Source: JAKAGZ01 sp964412105 (GTDB lineage: Bacteria; Bacteroidota; Ignavibacteria; Ignavibacteriales; Ignavibacteriaceae). Taken from it: a stretch of DNA of 64,000 nucleotides. The translations under genes were made by a program, and so were the position numbers. Below, one piece after another: positions 42,829-50,793 of this stretch. Positions within the stretch are counted from its first letter, which is position 1; the number at the start of each line of letters is the position of its first letter. Under the pieces are notes generated by a model, which worked only from the letters and a program-made list of their open reading frames with translations, was not told the DNA's origin and ran no database searches. The DNA is taken from assembly GCA_964412105.1 (NCBI GenBank), contig CAYPNM010000012.1, positions 13,553 through 77,552 on the forward strand, written 5' to 3'.

Positions 42829-43302
42829 ATGGCACAAACAATATTAATTTTAGTCCTGCTGTTTAGCTTCAACCAGCAAAATAGAGACAACCTGAAAAAA
42901 CAGCTCGATGAAATGCTTACCAAGTGGCATCACGCAGCAGCTGTTGCAGATGCAAAAACATATTTCGGCTACCTAGCAGATGACGCAATTTATATGGGTA
43001 CAGATGCAACTGAATACTGGACCAAAGCAGAGTTCCAAAAATGGGCTGAGCCTTGGTTCAAAAGAAAATCTGCCTGGACAATTTATGCAACCAAAAGAAA
43101 TATTTATTTATCAAAGGATAAAACTTACGCCTGGTTCGATGAAACTCTCATTGCAGGATTTGGACCAGCACGTGGTTCTGGAATATTAATCAAAACAAGG
43201 GATGGCTGGAAAATTCAGCATTACAATCTTGCTATGACAATTCCCAATGCAGTTTCAAAGCAGGTGAAGGACATTATTGATAAAGAATTAAATAAGAAAT
43301 AA
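42829..43302 (+). CDS. NTF2-like (SnoaL/DUF4440) protein
   Basis: A 157-residue protein with a short hydrophobic N-terminus (MAQTILILVLLFSF) that may be a signal peptide or anchor, followed by an NTF2-like domain: LTKWHHAAAVADAKTYFGYL, DDAIYMGTDATEYWTKAEF, TYAWFDETLIAG and GSGILIKTRDGWKIQHYNLA. This matches DUF4440/SnoaL-3 proteins of unknown ligand. It is followed 41 nt later by a small conserved gene on the same strand. Confidence 0.75.
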   Translation: MAQTILILVLLFSFNQQNRDNLKKQLDEMLTKWHHAAAVADAKTYFGYLADDAIYMGTDATEYWTKAEFQKWAEPWFKRKSAWTIYATKRNIYLSKDKTYAWFDETLIAGFGPARGSGILIKTRDGWKIQHYNLAMTIPNAVSKQVKDIIDKELNKK

Positions 43303-43343
43303 CAAATTTTAAAAGCACCGAGGTCTTACAGAATTTAAATTAA

Positions 43344-43535
43344 ATGACAAAGCAAAAAGAAATAAGCAAAGCTGAAAAAATCCGTGAAGCCTGCGCTAAG
43401 GAATTTATTCGTGCATATGAAGAGGCGGGAATAAAGGGTCTCTGCGAGGACGGTAGAATTGAATATGCCGTGGATGCTGTTAGATCTCTGGATCTTGAGA
43501 AAATCTTAAGCAAAGATCATCAAAAAGGAAAATAG
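43344..43535 (+). CDS. Small conserved protein, unknown function
   Basis: A 63-residue charged protein: KAEKIREACAKEFIRAYEEA then GIKGLCEDGRIEYAVDAVRS. The GIKGLCEDGR(x)EYA pattern recurs in small bacterial proteins that I have seen with only vague or mistaken names, so I regard it as a real gene. No membrane segment or signal. Spacing from the NTF2-like gene suggests one transcript. It converges on tkt (42-nt gap), where only a weak AT-rich hairpin is visible. Confidence 0.6.
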   Translation: MTKQKEISKAEKIREACAKEFIRAYEEAGIKGLCEDGRIEYAVDAVRSLDLEKILSKDHQKGK

Positions 43536-43577
43536 TTTATATAAGGCAGGCTTATTATCTGTATTATAAAATAGTTG

Positions 43578-45599
43578 CTATTTCTTATTCTTTGCTAATA
43601 GACTTTTTGCTTGCTCATAAACATTTTCAGCAGTAAAACCGTATCCTTTCATTACATCTTTCAAAGGAGCTGAAGCTCCGAAACCTTCAATGCTGATTGA
43701 ATCACCGTCTGCAGTAACATATTTTATCCATCCCTGGCTTACGCCCGCTTCAACTGAAAGTCGTGTACGTATGGCTTTCGGTAAAACCTTTTCCTTGTAT
43801 TCATCAGGCTGTTTTTCAAACAGCTCCCAGCTCGGGAATGAAACCACTCTTGCTTTAACTCCTTCAGCATTTAGTTTCTCTCCTGCTGAAAGGGTTATTG
43901 AAACTTCTGATCCGCTTGCCATCAAGATAATATCAGGAGTGCCACTGCAGTCCTTTAAAATGTAAGCGCCTTTCAACAAGTTCTTTGCTGATGTGTATTT
44001 TTTCTGATCCAGCACTGGCAATTTTTGTCTTGTTAATATGAGAGCAACAGGACTCCCCTGGTGTTCAATTGCTGCTTCCCATGCATAAGCCGATTCGTTT
44101 GCATCTGCCGGCCGAATAACAACTACTTTCGGAATTGCTCTAACAGCGGCAAGGTGCTCTATCGGTTGATGTGTTGGTCCGTCCTCACCAAGTCCGATGC
44201 TATCATGAGTAAAAACATAAATCGGTCTTATACCCGAAATAGATGCCAGTCTTATAGCTGGTCTTAAATAATCCGAAAAGACAAAGAAAGTTGCTCCAAA
44301 AGGAATGACTCCACCGTAAATAGCCATTCCATTCAAAATACTCGCCATTCCATGTTCGCGAACTCCATAGTGGATACTCCTATTTTCATAATGACCTGCT
44401 GACAGGCTTCCATAGTCATTCATAAATGTATCAGTAGAAGGATGAAGATCAGCTGAGCCTCCCAGAAATCCAGGCAGATACGGAGCAATTGCGTTTATTG
44501 TTTTTCCAGATGATGTTCTTGTCGCAATCGGTTTTCCATCATCTTCAAAAACTGGAAGTTTGTTTTTCCATTCGTCCCCTATTTTTCCATTCATCAGGTT
44601 TATAAATATCTCAGCTTCTTCAGGATATTTTTGTTTATACTGATCCAACAGTTTATTCCATTCATCCTCAGCTTTTTCACCGTTTTCTTTTACTGTTTTG
44701 AAGAACTCAGAAACTTCGTCCGGGATATAAAAAGTTTTATCTTCAGGCCATCCAAGGTTCTTCTTTGTAAGTTTTACTTCCTCCTCTCCAAGTGGTGAGC
44801 CATGCACTCCGGCAGTATCCTGCTTATGTGGACTGCCATAACCAATGTGTGTATCCGTAATAATCAAGGAAGGTTTATCAGTTGTTTTTTGAGCGGCCTC
44901 AACCGCCTTCTGTAGCGCATCAACGTCATTTACATCTGATATGTGCTGAACATGCCAGTTATATGCTTCAAATCTTTTGTGAACATTTTCAGTGAAAGCA
45001 AGACTAGTTGAGCCATCAATTGAAATATGATTATTATCATAAAAGAAAATTATTTTACCAAGCTTAAGATGTCCTGCAATCGAAGCGGTTTCGTGCGAGA
45101 CACCTTCCATCAAATCACCGTCGCTGCAAATTCCATAAATAAAATGATCAAGAATTTTTATATCATCCTTATTGAATATAGCAGCTAGATGTGCCTCTGC
45201 CAGTGCCATTCCTACCGCATTTGATATTCCCTGTCCCAGCGGTCCGGTTGTAGTTTCGACTCCTGCTGTTAAACCATATTCGGGATGACCCGGAGTTATA
45301 CTCTGCCATTGTCTGAAACTTTTGAGATCATCCATCGAAACCTCATATCCGCACAAATGAAGAATAGAATATAGAAGCATACTGCCGTGCCCGGCGGAAA
45401 GCACAAACCTGTCCCTATTCAGCCATTTTGGGTTAAGCGGATTGTGATGCATATATTTTGCATACAAAGTATATGCTATCGGCGCACAACCCATCGGCAT
45501 CCCTGGATGCCCTGAATTTGCTTTCTGAACCCCGTCAACTGCTAAAAATCTAATTGTATTTATTGCTATATCATCGAAATCTTTGGTTTTAATCGGCAT
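43578..45599 (-). CDS. tkt: Transketolase
   Basis: ThDP enzyme of the non-oxidative pentose phosphate pathway, 673 residues. Motifs: NSGHPGMPMGCAPIAYTLY, SAGHGSMLLYSILHL, ThDP/metal-binding CSDGDLMEGVSHE with FFYDNNHISIDGST, catalytic Glu in VREHGMASILNG, and HDSIGLGEDGPTHQPIEHLA. C-terminal domain complete (SVEAGVSQGWIKYV). No frameshift. It is monocistronic as far as visible, with 207 nt and a terminator separating it from the tricorn gene upstream. Confidence 0.97.
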   Translation of the reverse strand: MPIKTKDFDDIAINTIRFLAVDGVQKANSGHPGMPMGCAPIAYTLYAKYMHHNPLNPKWLNRDRFVLSAGHGSMLLYSILHLCGYEVSMDDLKSFRQWQSITPGHPEYGLTAGVETTTGPLGQGISNAVGMALAEAHLAAIFNKDDIKILDHFIYGICSDGDLMEGVSHETASIAGHLKLGKIIFFYDNNHISIDGSTSLAFTENVHKRFEAYNWHVQHISDVNDVDALQKAVEAAQKTTDKPSLIITDTHIGYGSPHKQDTAGVHGSPLGEEEVKLTKKNLGWPEDKTFYIPDEVSEFFKTVKENGEKAEDEWNKLLDQYKQKYPEEAEIFINLMNGKIGDEWKNKLPVFEDDGKPIATRTSSGKTINAIAPYLPGFLGGSADLHPSTDTFMNDYGSLSAGHYENRSIHYGVREHGMASILNGMAIYGGVIPFGATFFVFSDYLRPAIRLASISGIRPIYVFTHDSIGLGEDGPTHQPIEHLAAVRAIPKVVVIRPADANESAYAWEAAIEHQGSPVALILTRQKLPVLDQKKYTSAKNLLKGAYILKDCSGTPDIILMASGSEVSITLSAGEKLNAEGVKARVVSFPSWELFEKQPDEYKEKVLPKAIRTRLSVEAGVSQGWIKYVTADGDSISIEGFGASAPLKDVMKGYGFTAENVYEQAKSLLAKNKK

Positions 45600-45747
45600 C
45601 GTTAATCTCCGTATAATTTAGTTAATCAAAAAAAAATCTAAATAATTATATAAATATATTAAAAACCTTGCGAAATTTAATTATAAATCTTTCATGTTTA
45701 TATAAGGATTTAATTGATAAGAAGTCAAGTTTAAGCAAGGGTAAAAA

Positions 45748-45776
45748 TAAAAAACCGCCCTAAAGTGAGCGGTTTT
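45748..45776 (-). terminator. Intrinsic terminator after the tricorn protease gene
   Basis: AAAACCGC (45751-45758) pairs with GCGGTTTT (45769-45776), 10-nt loop, followed on the minus strand by TTTTTTATTTTT. It lies 31 nt beyond the stop of the minus-strand protease gene. Confidence 0.85.
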
Positions 45777-45806
45777 TTCCATAGCAAAAATTTAAGCTAT
45801 GAACGA

Positions 45807-48800
45807 TTACTTTCTTGAATCAATATCATTAATTAATAAATCAACAGCCGCCTTTAACTGTTCATCCTTATTCTTTGCCCTTGCATCCGGTGATTCTTCA
45901 ACAACTAGATCGGGTACAGCCGGTCCCCATTCCATATTTTTTTCAGTAGCTTTCACATACCAGCCACGGAAAGGAAGACGGACAAACGATCCATCTATCA
46001 ATCTTCTACCGCCTGTGGATATAACAGCACCGAAAGTCGGTTCACCCACTAGTTTGCCTATTCCAAGTGTTTTGTACGCGTGTGAAAATATTTCTGCATT
46101 CGAGTAGCTACAAGAATTACACATCGCAATAGAAGGTTTTGTCCACGCTGCGAAAGGAAGTCTTTCACCCAGAGGATAATGGTTGATAAACTTCTTCTGT
46201 TCTTTTGCAAGATTTTTAGCAGCACCTCTTGGAATTGTGTAAGCATGCTGTCTGTAAGTAAGAACCGTCATCAGATAATCTGTTGTCCAACCGCCACCGT
46301 TGAATCGTACGTCGATTACAATCCCCTCTTTCCCTAGTCCGCTTGCAGTTAGTTCTCTCTCGAATCTTTCAAAGCTGGGCCAGTTCATTCCCTGGATATG
46401 AATATAACCGAGTCTGCCGTTTGAATATTTATCTGTCAGCTTTCTGTGTTCTTCAACCCACTCATCATAAAGTTCAGACCTCAAATTTGAAGCGGGCCTT
46501 ATTACAACTTCCCTCTGCTTTCCGCTCTTATCTGTTACATCAAGAAGTGTTCTTTTGTCATTTTTATTTATCAGTAATGAATTAAAATTCATATTCACAT
46601 TGACAATTGAGCCGTCAACAGCATTTATAACATCACCTACATTTAGTTTGCTCTCTATTTTATCCGCCGGAGAGTTAGGTATTATGTGAATTATTTCCAC
46701 TCCATCGCTTACAGGAACGACTTCGGCACCAAGTAAGCCTGTGGTTTCTCTTTGTGTCTCGGCTCTGTCCGAGCCATACATTCCCTGATGACTTGAGTTA
46801 AGCTCTCCCAGCATAAAATTAAAAATATATCTGAAATCATCCTGCGTTGATGCTTTCACAGCCCAGAGTTCGTATTTCTTTTTCAAAGCATTCCAGTCTT
46901 TTCCATGGAAATTAGGATCGTAAAATCCATTATTCAAAGTTCGCCACGCTTCTTCAAAGATTTGCTTTCTTTCGGTCGGGTAATCAATTTTCATATCAGC
47001 AGAGTATGGTAAGCTTTCATCTTTTTCCGATTTTATATCTATTCTGTTCAATTTTCCCGTCGGCTTAAAGAGATAAAGGTATTTTGCTTCGTTGTCCATT
47101 CTAACTGCATAGGGACGTGCATTTCCTTTCGTAATTGGCTTCATCTTGGTTCCGTCCCAATTTATGCTATAAAGATCCTGTTCCGCTTTGTATGTCTGCC
47201 TAGAATTTCTATTAGCAACAAAATAAAATGTGTCTCCATCTTTTGAGATTGCAATATCAGATTCATTTCCTGGCAGACCAGTAACCTGCACAAGTCTATC
47301 ATAAATATGATCGAAATCAATTTCTACATTTTTAACTTTTATGCTGTCTTTACCTTTTTTATCATCCTTCTTTTCAGGCTTTCCATCACCTTCATCCCAA
47401 TCTTGTTTTGTTTTTTCCCAATCCTTTTTTGTAAGCCAGACAAACCACACATCGTCATCACCGTTGTTGCGATTCGAAATAAAAGCCAGCTTTTTGCCAT
47501 CCGGACTCCACACAGGTGAATTATCGGAACGGGGATGCATACTAACATTTACAGGTTTCTGAGAATTGTCAGCGGCATGAATATAAATTTCATCATTGAA
47601 ATCGAGGTCTGGTAAGGAATAGGCTAACCATTTGCTGTCCGGGCTCCAAGCTATACCTGTAGGGGTAGCCCATCCGTTCAAAAGTATCTTTTCATCACTC
47701 ATTTTTCCGCCTGCGGCTATTTCAGCAGTAACCAATTCTCCATTCCCTCTGACATATGCAATCTTCTTTCCGTCAGGAGAAATTACTGGATCGGATTCAT
47801 CTTCCGGTGTATTTGTAAGTCTGATAGTTTCGTGTTTAAGGCTTTTTAAAATATTGGATTCATTTTTATCAGAGGAGCGTAGCAGATAAAGATCAAACTG
47901 ACCCTCACGATCAGAAGTAAAAATTAAAGTGGAATCGCTCAACCAGGCAGCACTCATATCACGATAGGGATTATTTGAAAGATCAACTGTAAGTTTTTTT
48001 TCTTTATTATTTTCGGTTACAAAAATATCACCTCTTATGACAAGGGCTGTATATTTCCCATTAGGTGAAACTGCATATTCATCCGCCTGATCTGTATAAT
48101 TTTTGTAGACTACTGGATCAAACCTGTAATCATCTGAAACCTGAATGTTTACTTTTTGTGGGATTCCTCCATTTAGTTTCATATAATAAATATCAGTTTG
48201 CCGCTCAAGAGCAAGGGAGCTTCCATCGCGACTTACATCAAAATAGCGGACGCCGTCATCTGTGAATTTTGTTATCTGTTCCGGGTTATTTAGAACGGTT
48301 CCATCATCATTAATTCTCAACCTGAAAACATTATATTTTCCGCTTTGCGCGCTTATATAATAAATGGTTCTGGCATTACCCCAACTCGGTGCAAAGTCCT
48401 GTCCTCCGTAATTTGTTATCTTTAAATATTTTTCTGTCTTCGTATCATACAACCAAATATCTTTATTCGCAGGACCTTTGTATTCTTCCCTTTCAATTCT
48501 GCAAGACCCTTTTACGAATGCAACGAATCTTCCATCAGGCGACATTACCGGAGTATACCCGAAAGAATCAAGCAATCTTACAGGCGTTCCTCCTTTTGAA
48601 GAGACCTTATAAATTTCATTTTCCCATTCTATTTGTTTATAACCTCTCGAGGATTCAAACAACAAATCACCGTTGGAGGCCCAATTACTCAAAATATCAT
48701 TAGCAGAAAAATAAGTTAACCTTTTCGGTATACCTCCTCCTGAGGGAATAATGAAAATATCATTGTTGCCATACCTATCACTGGAAAATGCAATCATTAT

Positions 48801-49031
48801 GTTGTCGGGGCTCCATTTAGGAATACCATCGTAAGCTTCATGGATTGTTAACCGCGTCGCAGTTCCGCCGGTTGAAGGCACAAGCCATATATCCCCCTGG
48901 AAAGAAAATGCTATTATTGAACCATCAGAGTTGAGAGCAGGATAACGAACAAATGGTGAATCATCTTGTGCAATAGCACTTATAGAAAAGAAGAAAAAAA
49001 GGAAAATTGCTGTTGAGATAAGTCGTTTCAT
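45807..49031 (-). CDS. Tricorn-type protease with PDZ and S41 domains, exported
   Basis: Large serine protease homologue, 1074 residues. Signal peptide MKRLISTAIFLFFFFSISAI; then PD40/WD40-like propeller repeats (PVISPDGKKIAYVRGNGE, SPVWSPDGKKLAFISNRN, IPKWSPDNIMIAFSSDRY), a charged interdomain insert near 560, the tricorn C1 helical domain (HGKDWNALKKKYELWAVKAS), a PDZ domain (AEVVPVSDGVEIIHIIPNSP) and the S41 core. Candidate His is in LNSSHQGMYGSD and the nucleophile Ser in CNSCSYSNAEIFSHAY, followed by GEPTFGAVISTGGRR. The ATG at 49031 has a GGGAG site 5 nt upstream and starts the signal peptide; 16 additional upstream codons are open but not used. Probably degrades peptides in the periplasm. 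Confidence 0.93.
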   Translation of the reverse strand: MKRLISTAIFLFFFFSISAIAQDDSPFVRYPALNSDGSIIAFSFQGDIWLVPSTGGTATRLTIHEAYDGIPKWSPDNIMIAFSSDRYGNNDIFIIPSGGGIPKRLTYFSANDILSNWASNGDLLFESSRGYKQIEWENEIYKVSSKGGTPVRLLDSFGYTPVMSPDGRFVAFVKGSCRIEREEYKGPANKDIWLYDTKTEKYLKITNYGGQDFAPSWGNARTIYYISAQSGKYNVFRLRINDDGTVLNNPEQITKFTDDGVRYFDVSRDGSSLALERQTDIYYMKLNGGIPQKVNIQVSDDYRFDPVVYKNYTDQADEYAVSPNGKYTALVIRGDIFVTENNKEKKLTVDLSNNPYRDMSAAWLSDSTLIFTSDREGQFDLYLLRSSDKNESNILKSLKHETIRLTNTPEDESDPVISPDGKKIAYVRGNGELVTAEIAAGGKMSDEKILLNGWATPTGIAWSPDSKWLAYSLPDLDFNDEIYIHAADNSQKPVNVSMHPRSDNSPVWSPDGKKLAFISNRNNGDDDVWFVWLTKKDWEKTKQDWDEGDGKPEKKDDKKGKDSIKVKNVEIDFDHIYDRLVQVTGLPGNESDIAISKDGDTFYFVANRNSRQTYKAEQDLYSINWDGTKMKPITKGNARPYAVRMDNEAKYLYLFKPTGKLNRIDIKSEKDESLPYSADMKIDYPTERKQIFEEAWRTLNNGFYDPNFHGKDWNALKKKYELWAVKASTQDDFRYIFNFMLGELNSSHQGMYGSDRAETQRETTGLLGAEVVPVSDGVEIIHIIPNSPADKIESKLNVGDVINAVDGSIVNVNMNFNSLLINKNDKRTLLDVTDKSGKQREVVIRPASNLRSELYDEWVEEHRKLTDKYSNGRLGYIHIQGMNWPSFERFERELTASGLGKEGIVIDVRFNGGGWTTDYLMTVLTYRQHAYTIPRGAAKNLAKEQKKFINHYPLGERLPFAAWTKPSIAMCNSCSYSNAEIFSHAYKTLGIGKLVGEPTFGAVISTGGRRLIDGSFVRLPFRGWYVKATEKNMEWGPAVPDLVVEESPDARAKNKDEQLKAAVDLLINDIDSRK

Positions 49032-49035
49032 AAAT

Positions 49036-49043
49036 ACTCCCTT
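49036..49043 (-). promoter_or_regulatory. Ribosome binding site fixing the tricorn start
   Basis: AAGGGAGT on the minus strand directly before the ATG at 49031. It supports the start that yields a clean signal peptide. Confidence 0.75.
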
Positions 49044-49152
49044 AATTTTATGAAATTTAAGTTCAACAAAGGTATTCAAAATTAGAAATAAACCTAGAAT
49101 ATAAAAATATAATCTTATAAGAAAAGAATTTTTTCAGGAGTGGCAAATAAAA

Positions 49153-49227
49153 ATGATAGATTTAGCTCAATTATGGCACTTTAATACTTCTAATTTAATT
49201 CTATTTTCATTATTTTATTCTCACTAA
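49153..49227 (+). CDS. Possible 24-codon ORF upstream of the radical SAM gene
   Basis: ATG at 49153 with AGGAG 12 nt upstream (49136-49140), encoding MIDLAQLWHFNTSNLILFSL and four more residues before TAA. It ends 33 nt before the radical SAM ATG. It could be a leader peptide, a very small product, or chance in AT-rich DNA. No cysteines are present, so it is not a classic sactipeptide-like substrate. Confidence 0.2.
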   Translation: MIDLAQLWHFNTSNLILFSLFYSH

Positions 49228-49260
49228 TTATTTTGTTGCCACTATTACTTGGGGTTAAAT

Positions 49261-50472
49261 ATGGATGAGACTACGATAAGTAATCGGGATTTGTACAGAC
49301 TACCCTGGACATTACCGGATAATGCAATTTCATGGCTTGAGCCAACTGCTATGTGTAATCTTTCCTGCGATGGATGTTATCGAGAAAACGAAAAAAATTC
49401 ACATAAATCTTTTGATGATGTTAAGAATGAACTTGACGTATTTGCTAAATACAGAAACACTGATTGTATTTCAATTGCGGGAGGAGATCCTTTACTATAT
49501 CCTGAAATTGTTGACCTTGTAAAAGAAATAAAAAATCGAGGGCTTAAACCGATTGTAAATACTAATGGTAAAGCTTTAACAAAAGAATTGCTGCATGAAC
49601 TAAAAAAAGCTGGCGTTTATGGATTTACTTTTCACGTTGACAGCAAACAAGGACGACCTGAACTATGGAGAGGTAAAAATGAACTAGAACTGAATGAGCT
49701 CAGATTGCAGTATGCACAAATGCTCGCTGATGAAGGAAACATTGCCTGCTCTTTCAATTCTACTGTTTATGAAGACACCCTCCAGTATGTTCCAGGAATG
49801 GTAGAGTGGGCTGCAAAGCACATAGACATTGTGCAAACAATGGTATTTATAGCTTTCAGACACGTTGTACCTCAAATGCCATTTGATTGGTATGCCGGCG
49901 GTCAAAAAATAGATTGGCAAAATATTATGTATCACTCAGATACTGAAAGAAAGATAGATATTCTTTCAACCGATGTCCTTAAAAAGATCAGGGAAAAGTT
50001 CCCTGATTTTACTCCAAGTGCTTACCTAAACGGAACGGAAAAAGCTGATTCTTACAAATGGTTGCTTACTGAAAGAGTCGGGACAAAAGATAGAATTTAT
50101 GGATACCTTGGTCCCAAATTCATGGAATTAATGATGGCAGGTCATCATTGGTTTAAAGGAACTTATCTTTCCTATGCTTCTCCAAATCTTACTCGAAAGG
50201 GAAGATCAACAATATTATTGCTGGCACCTTTCGATAAAGGAGTTAGAAAAGCCGCTAAAGAAATGTTAAAGAATCCTTTCAGATTATTTAAAAGAGCACA
50301 TATGCAATCAGTAATGTTTATTCAGCCGGTTGATTTTATGCCAGGTGGTGAGCAAAGTATGTGCGACGGTTGTCCTGATATAACAGTTCACAATGGCGAA
50401 CTTGTTTGGTCATGCAGGCTTGAAGAACAAAAAAGATTTGGAACATTTCTGCGATCAGTGCCAAAACAATAA
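49261..50472 (+). CDS. Radical SAM protein, unknown specificity
   Basis: A 403-residue radical SAM enzyme. The 4Fe-4S/SAM motif is Cys32, Cys36, Cys39 in TAMCNLSCDGCYREN, followed by ISIAGGDPLLYPEIVDLVKE (GGDP for the GGEP motif) and KPIVNTNGKALTKELL. The C-terminal part ends with MCDGCPDITVHNGELVWSC, extra cysteines that could hold an auxiliary cluster. No full seven-Cys SPASM pattern is seen. I chose the ATG at 49261 with GGGG just upstream; a TTG at 49249 would add four residues. No partner gene reveals the substrate; a strong terminator follows. Confidence 0.82.
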   Translation: MDETTISNRDLYRLPWTLPDNAISWLEPTAMCNLSCDGCYRENEKNSHKSFDDVKNELDVFAKYRNTDCISIAGGDPLLYPEIVDLVKEIKNRGLKPIVNTNGKALTKELLHELKKAGVYGFTFHVDSKQGRPELWRGKNELELNELRLQYAQMLADEGNIACSFNSTVYEDTLQYVPGMVEWAAKHIDIVQTMVFIAFRHVVPQMPFDWYAGGQKIDWQNIMYHSDTERKIDILSTDVLKKIREKFPDFTPSAYLNGTEKADSYKWLLTERVGTKDRIYGYLGPKFMELMMAGHHWFKGTYLSYASPNLTRKGRSTILLLAPFDKGVRKAAKEMLKNPFRLFKRAHMQSVMFIQPVDFMPGGEQSMCDGCPDITVHNGELVWSCRLEEQKRFGTFLRSVPKQ

Positions 50473-50793
50473 ATTTAAAACCTGAAGGTTGCTTTACTTT
50501 GATAGTTATTAAGCAATCTTCAGGATAATTTTTTCATTCCTTTATTAACTTTTATATCCTATTTCCATAAATTCTATATAGCAATTTTAACTTCACAATG
50601 GGGATTAAAATTACAACAACTCTGACAATTGCCACATTATTTAAATAAAATTATGATTTGCTGACTATCAATGGGACTTTTGATCTTTCTATGCTGAAAA
50701 ATACTAAGCGCACTCTTGAAAGGAATTTCTCTGAGGGATGTCACAATTAAATTTAAAACTCAAAAAGATCAACAATCAAAAATATATGGTAAA
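50473..50793 (+). other. Intergenic region after the radical SAM gene
   Basis: Between convergent genes. The first 65 nt hold the radical SAM terminator (50481-50535). The remaining AT-rich part shows no gene, repeat or structured RNA that I can support. Confidence 0.6.
50481..50535 (+). terminator. Strong intrinsic terminator of the radical SAM gene
   Basis: CCTGAAGGTTGCTT (50481-50494) pairs over 14 bp, with one G-T wobble, with AAGCAATCTTCAGG (50511-50524); a 16-nt loop lies between and a run of six T residues (50529-50534) follows. It begins 8 nt after the stop. Confidence 0.9.

Noticed and set aside
43536..43577. Terminator between the small ORF and tkt
   Set aside because: Only a 5-bp AT-rich stem with no clear T-run; too weak to call.
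45799..46107. Plus-strand ORF over the tricorn gene 3' end
   Set aside because: Overlaps the conserved S41 domain coding strand and has no ribosome site or family match.
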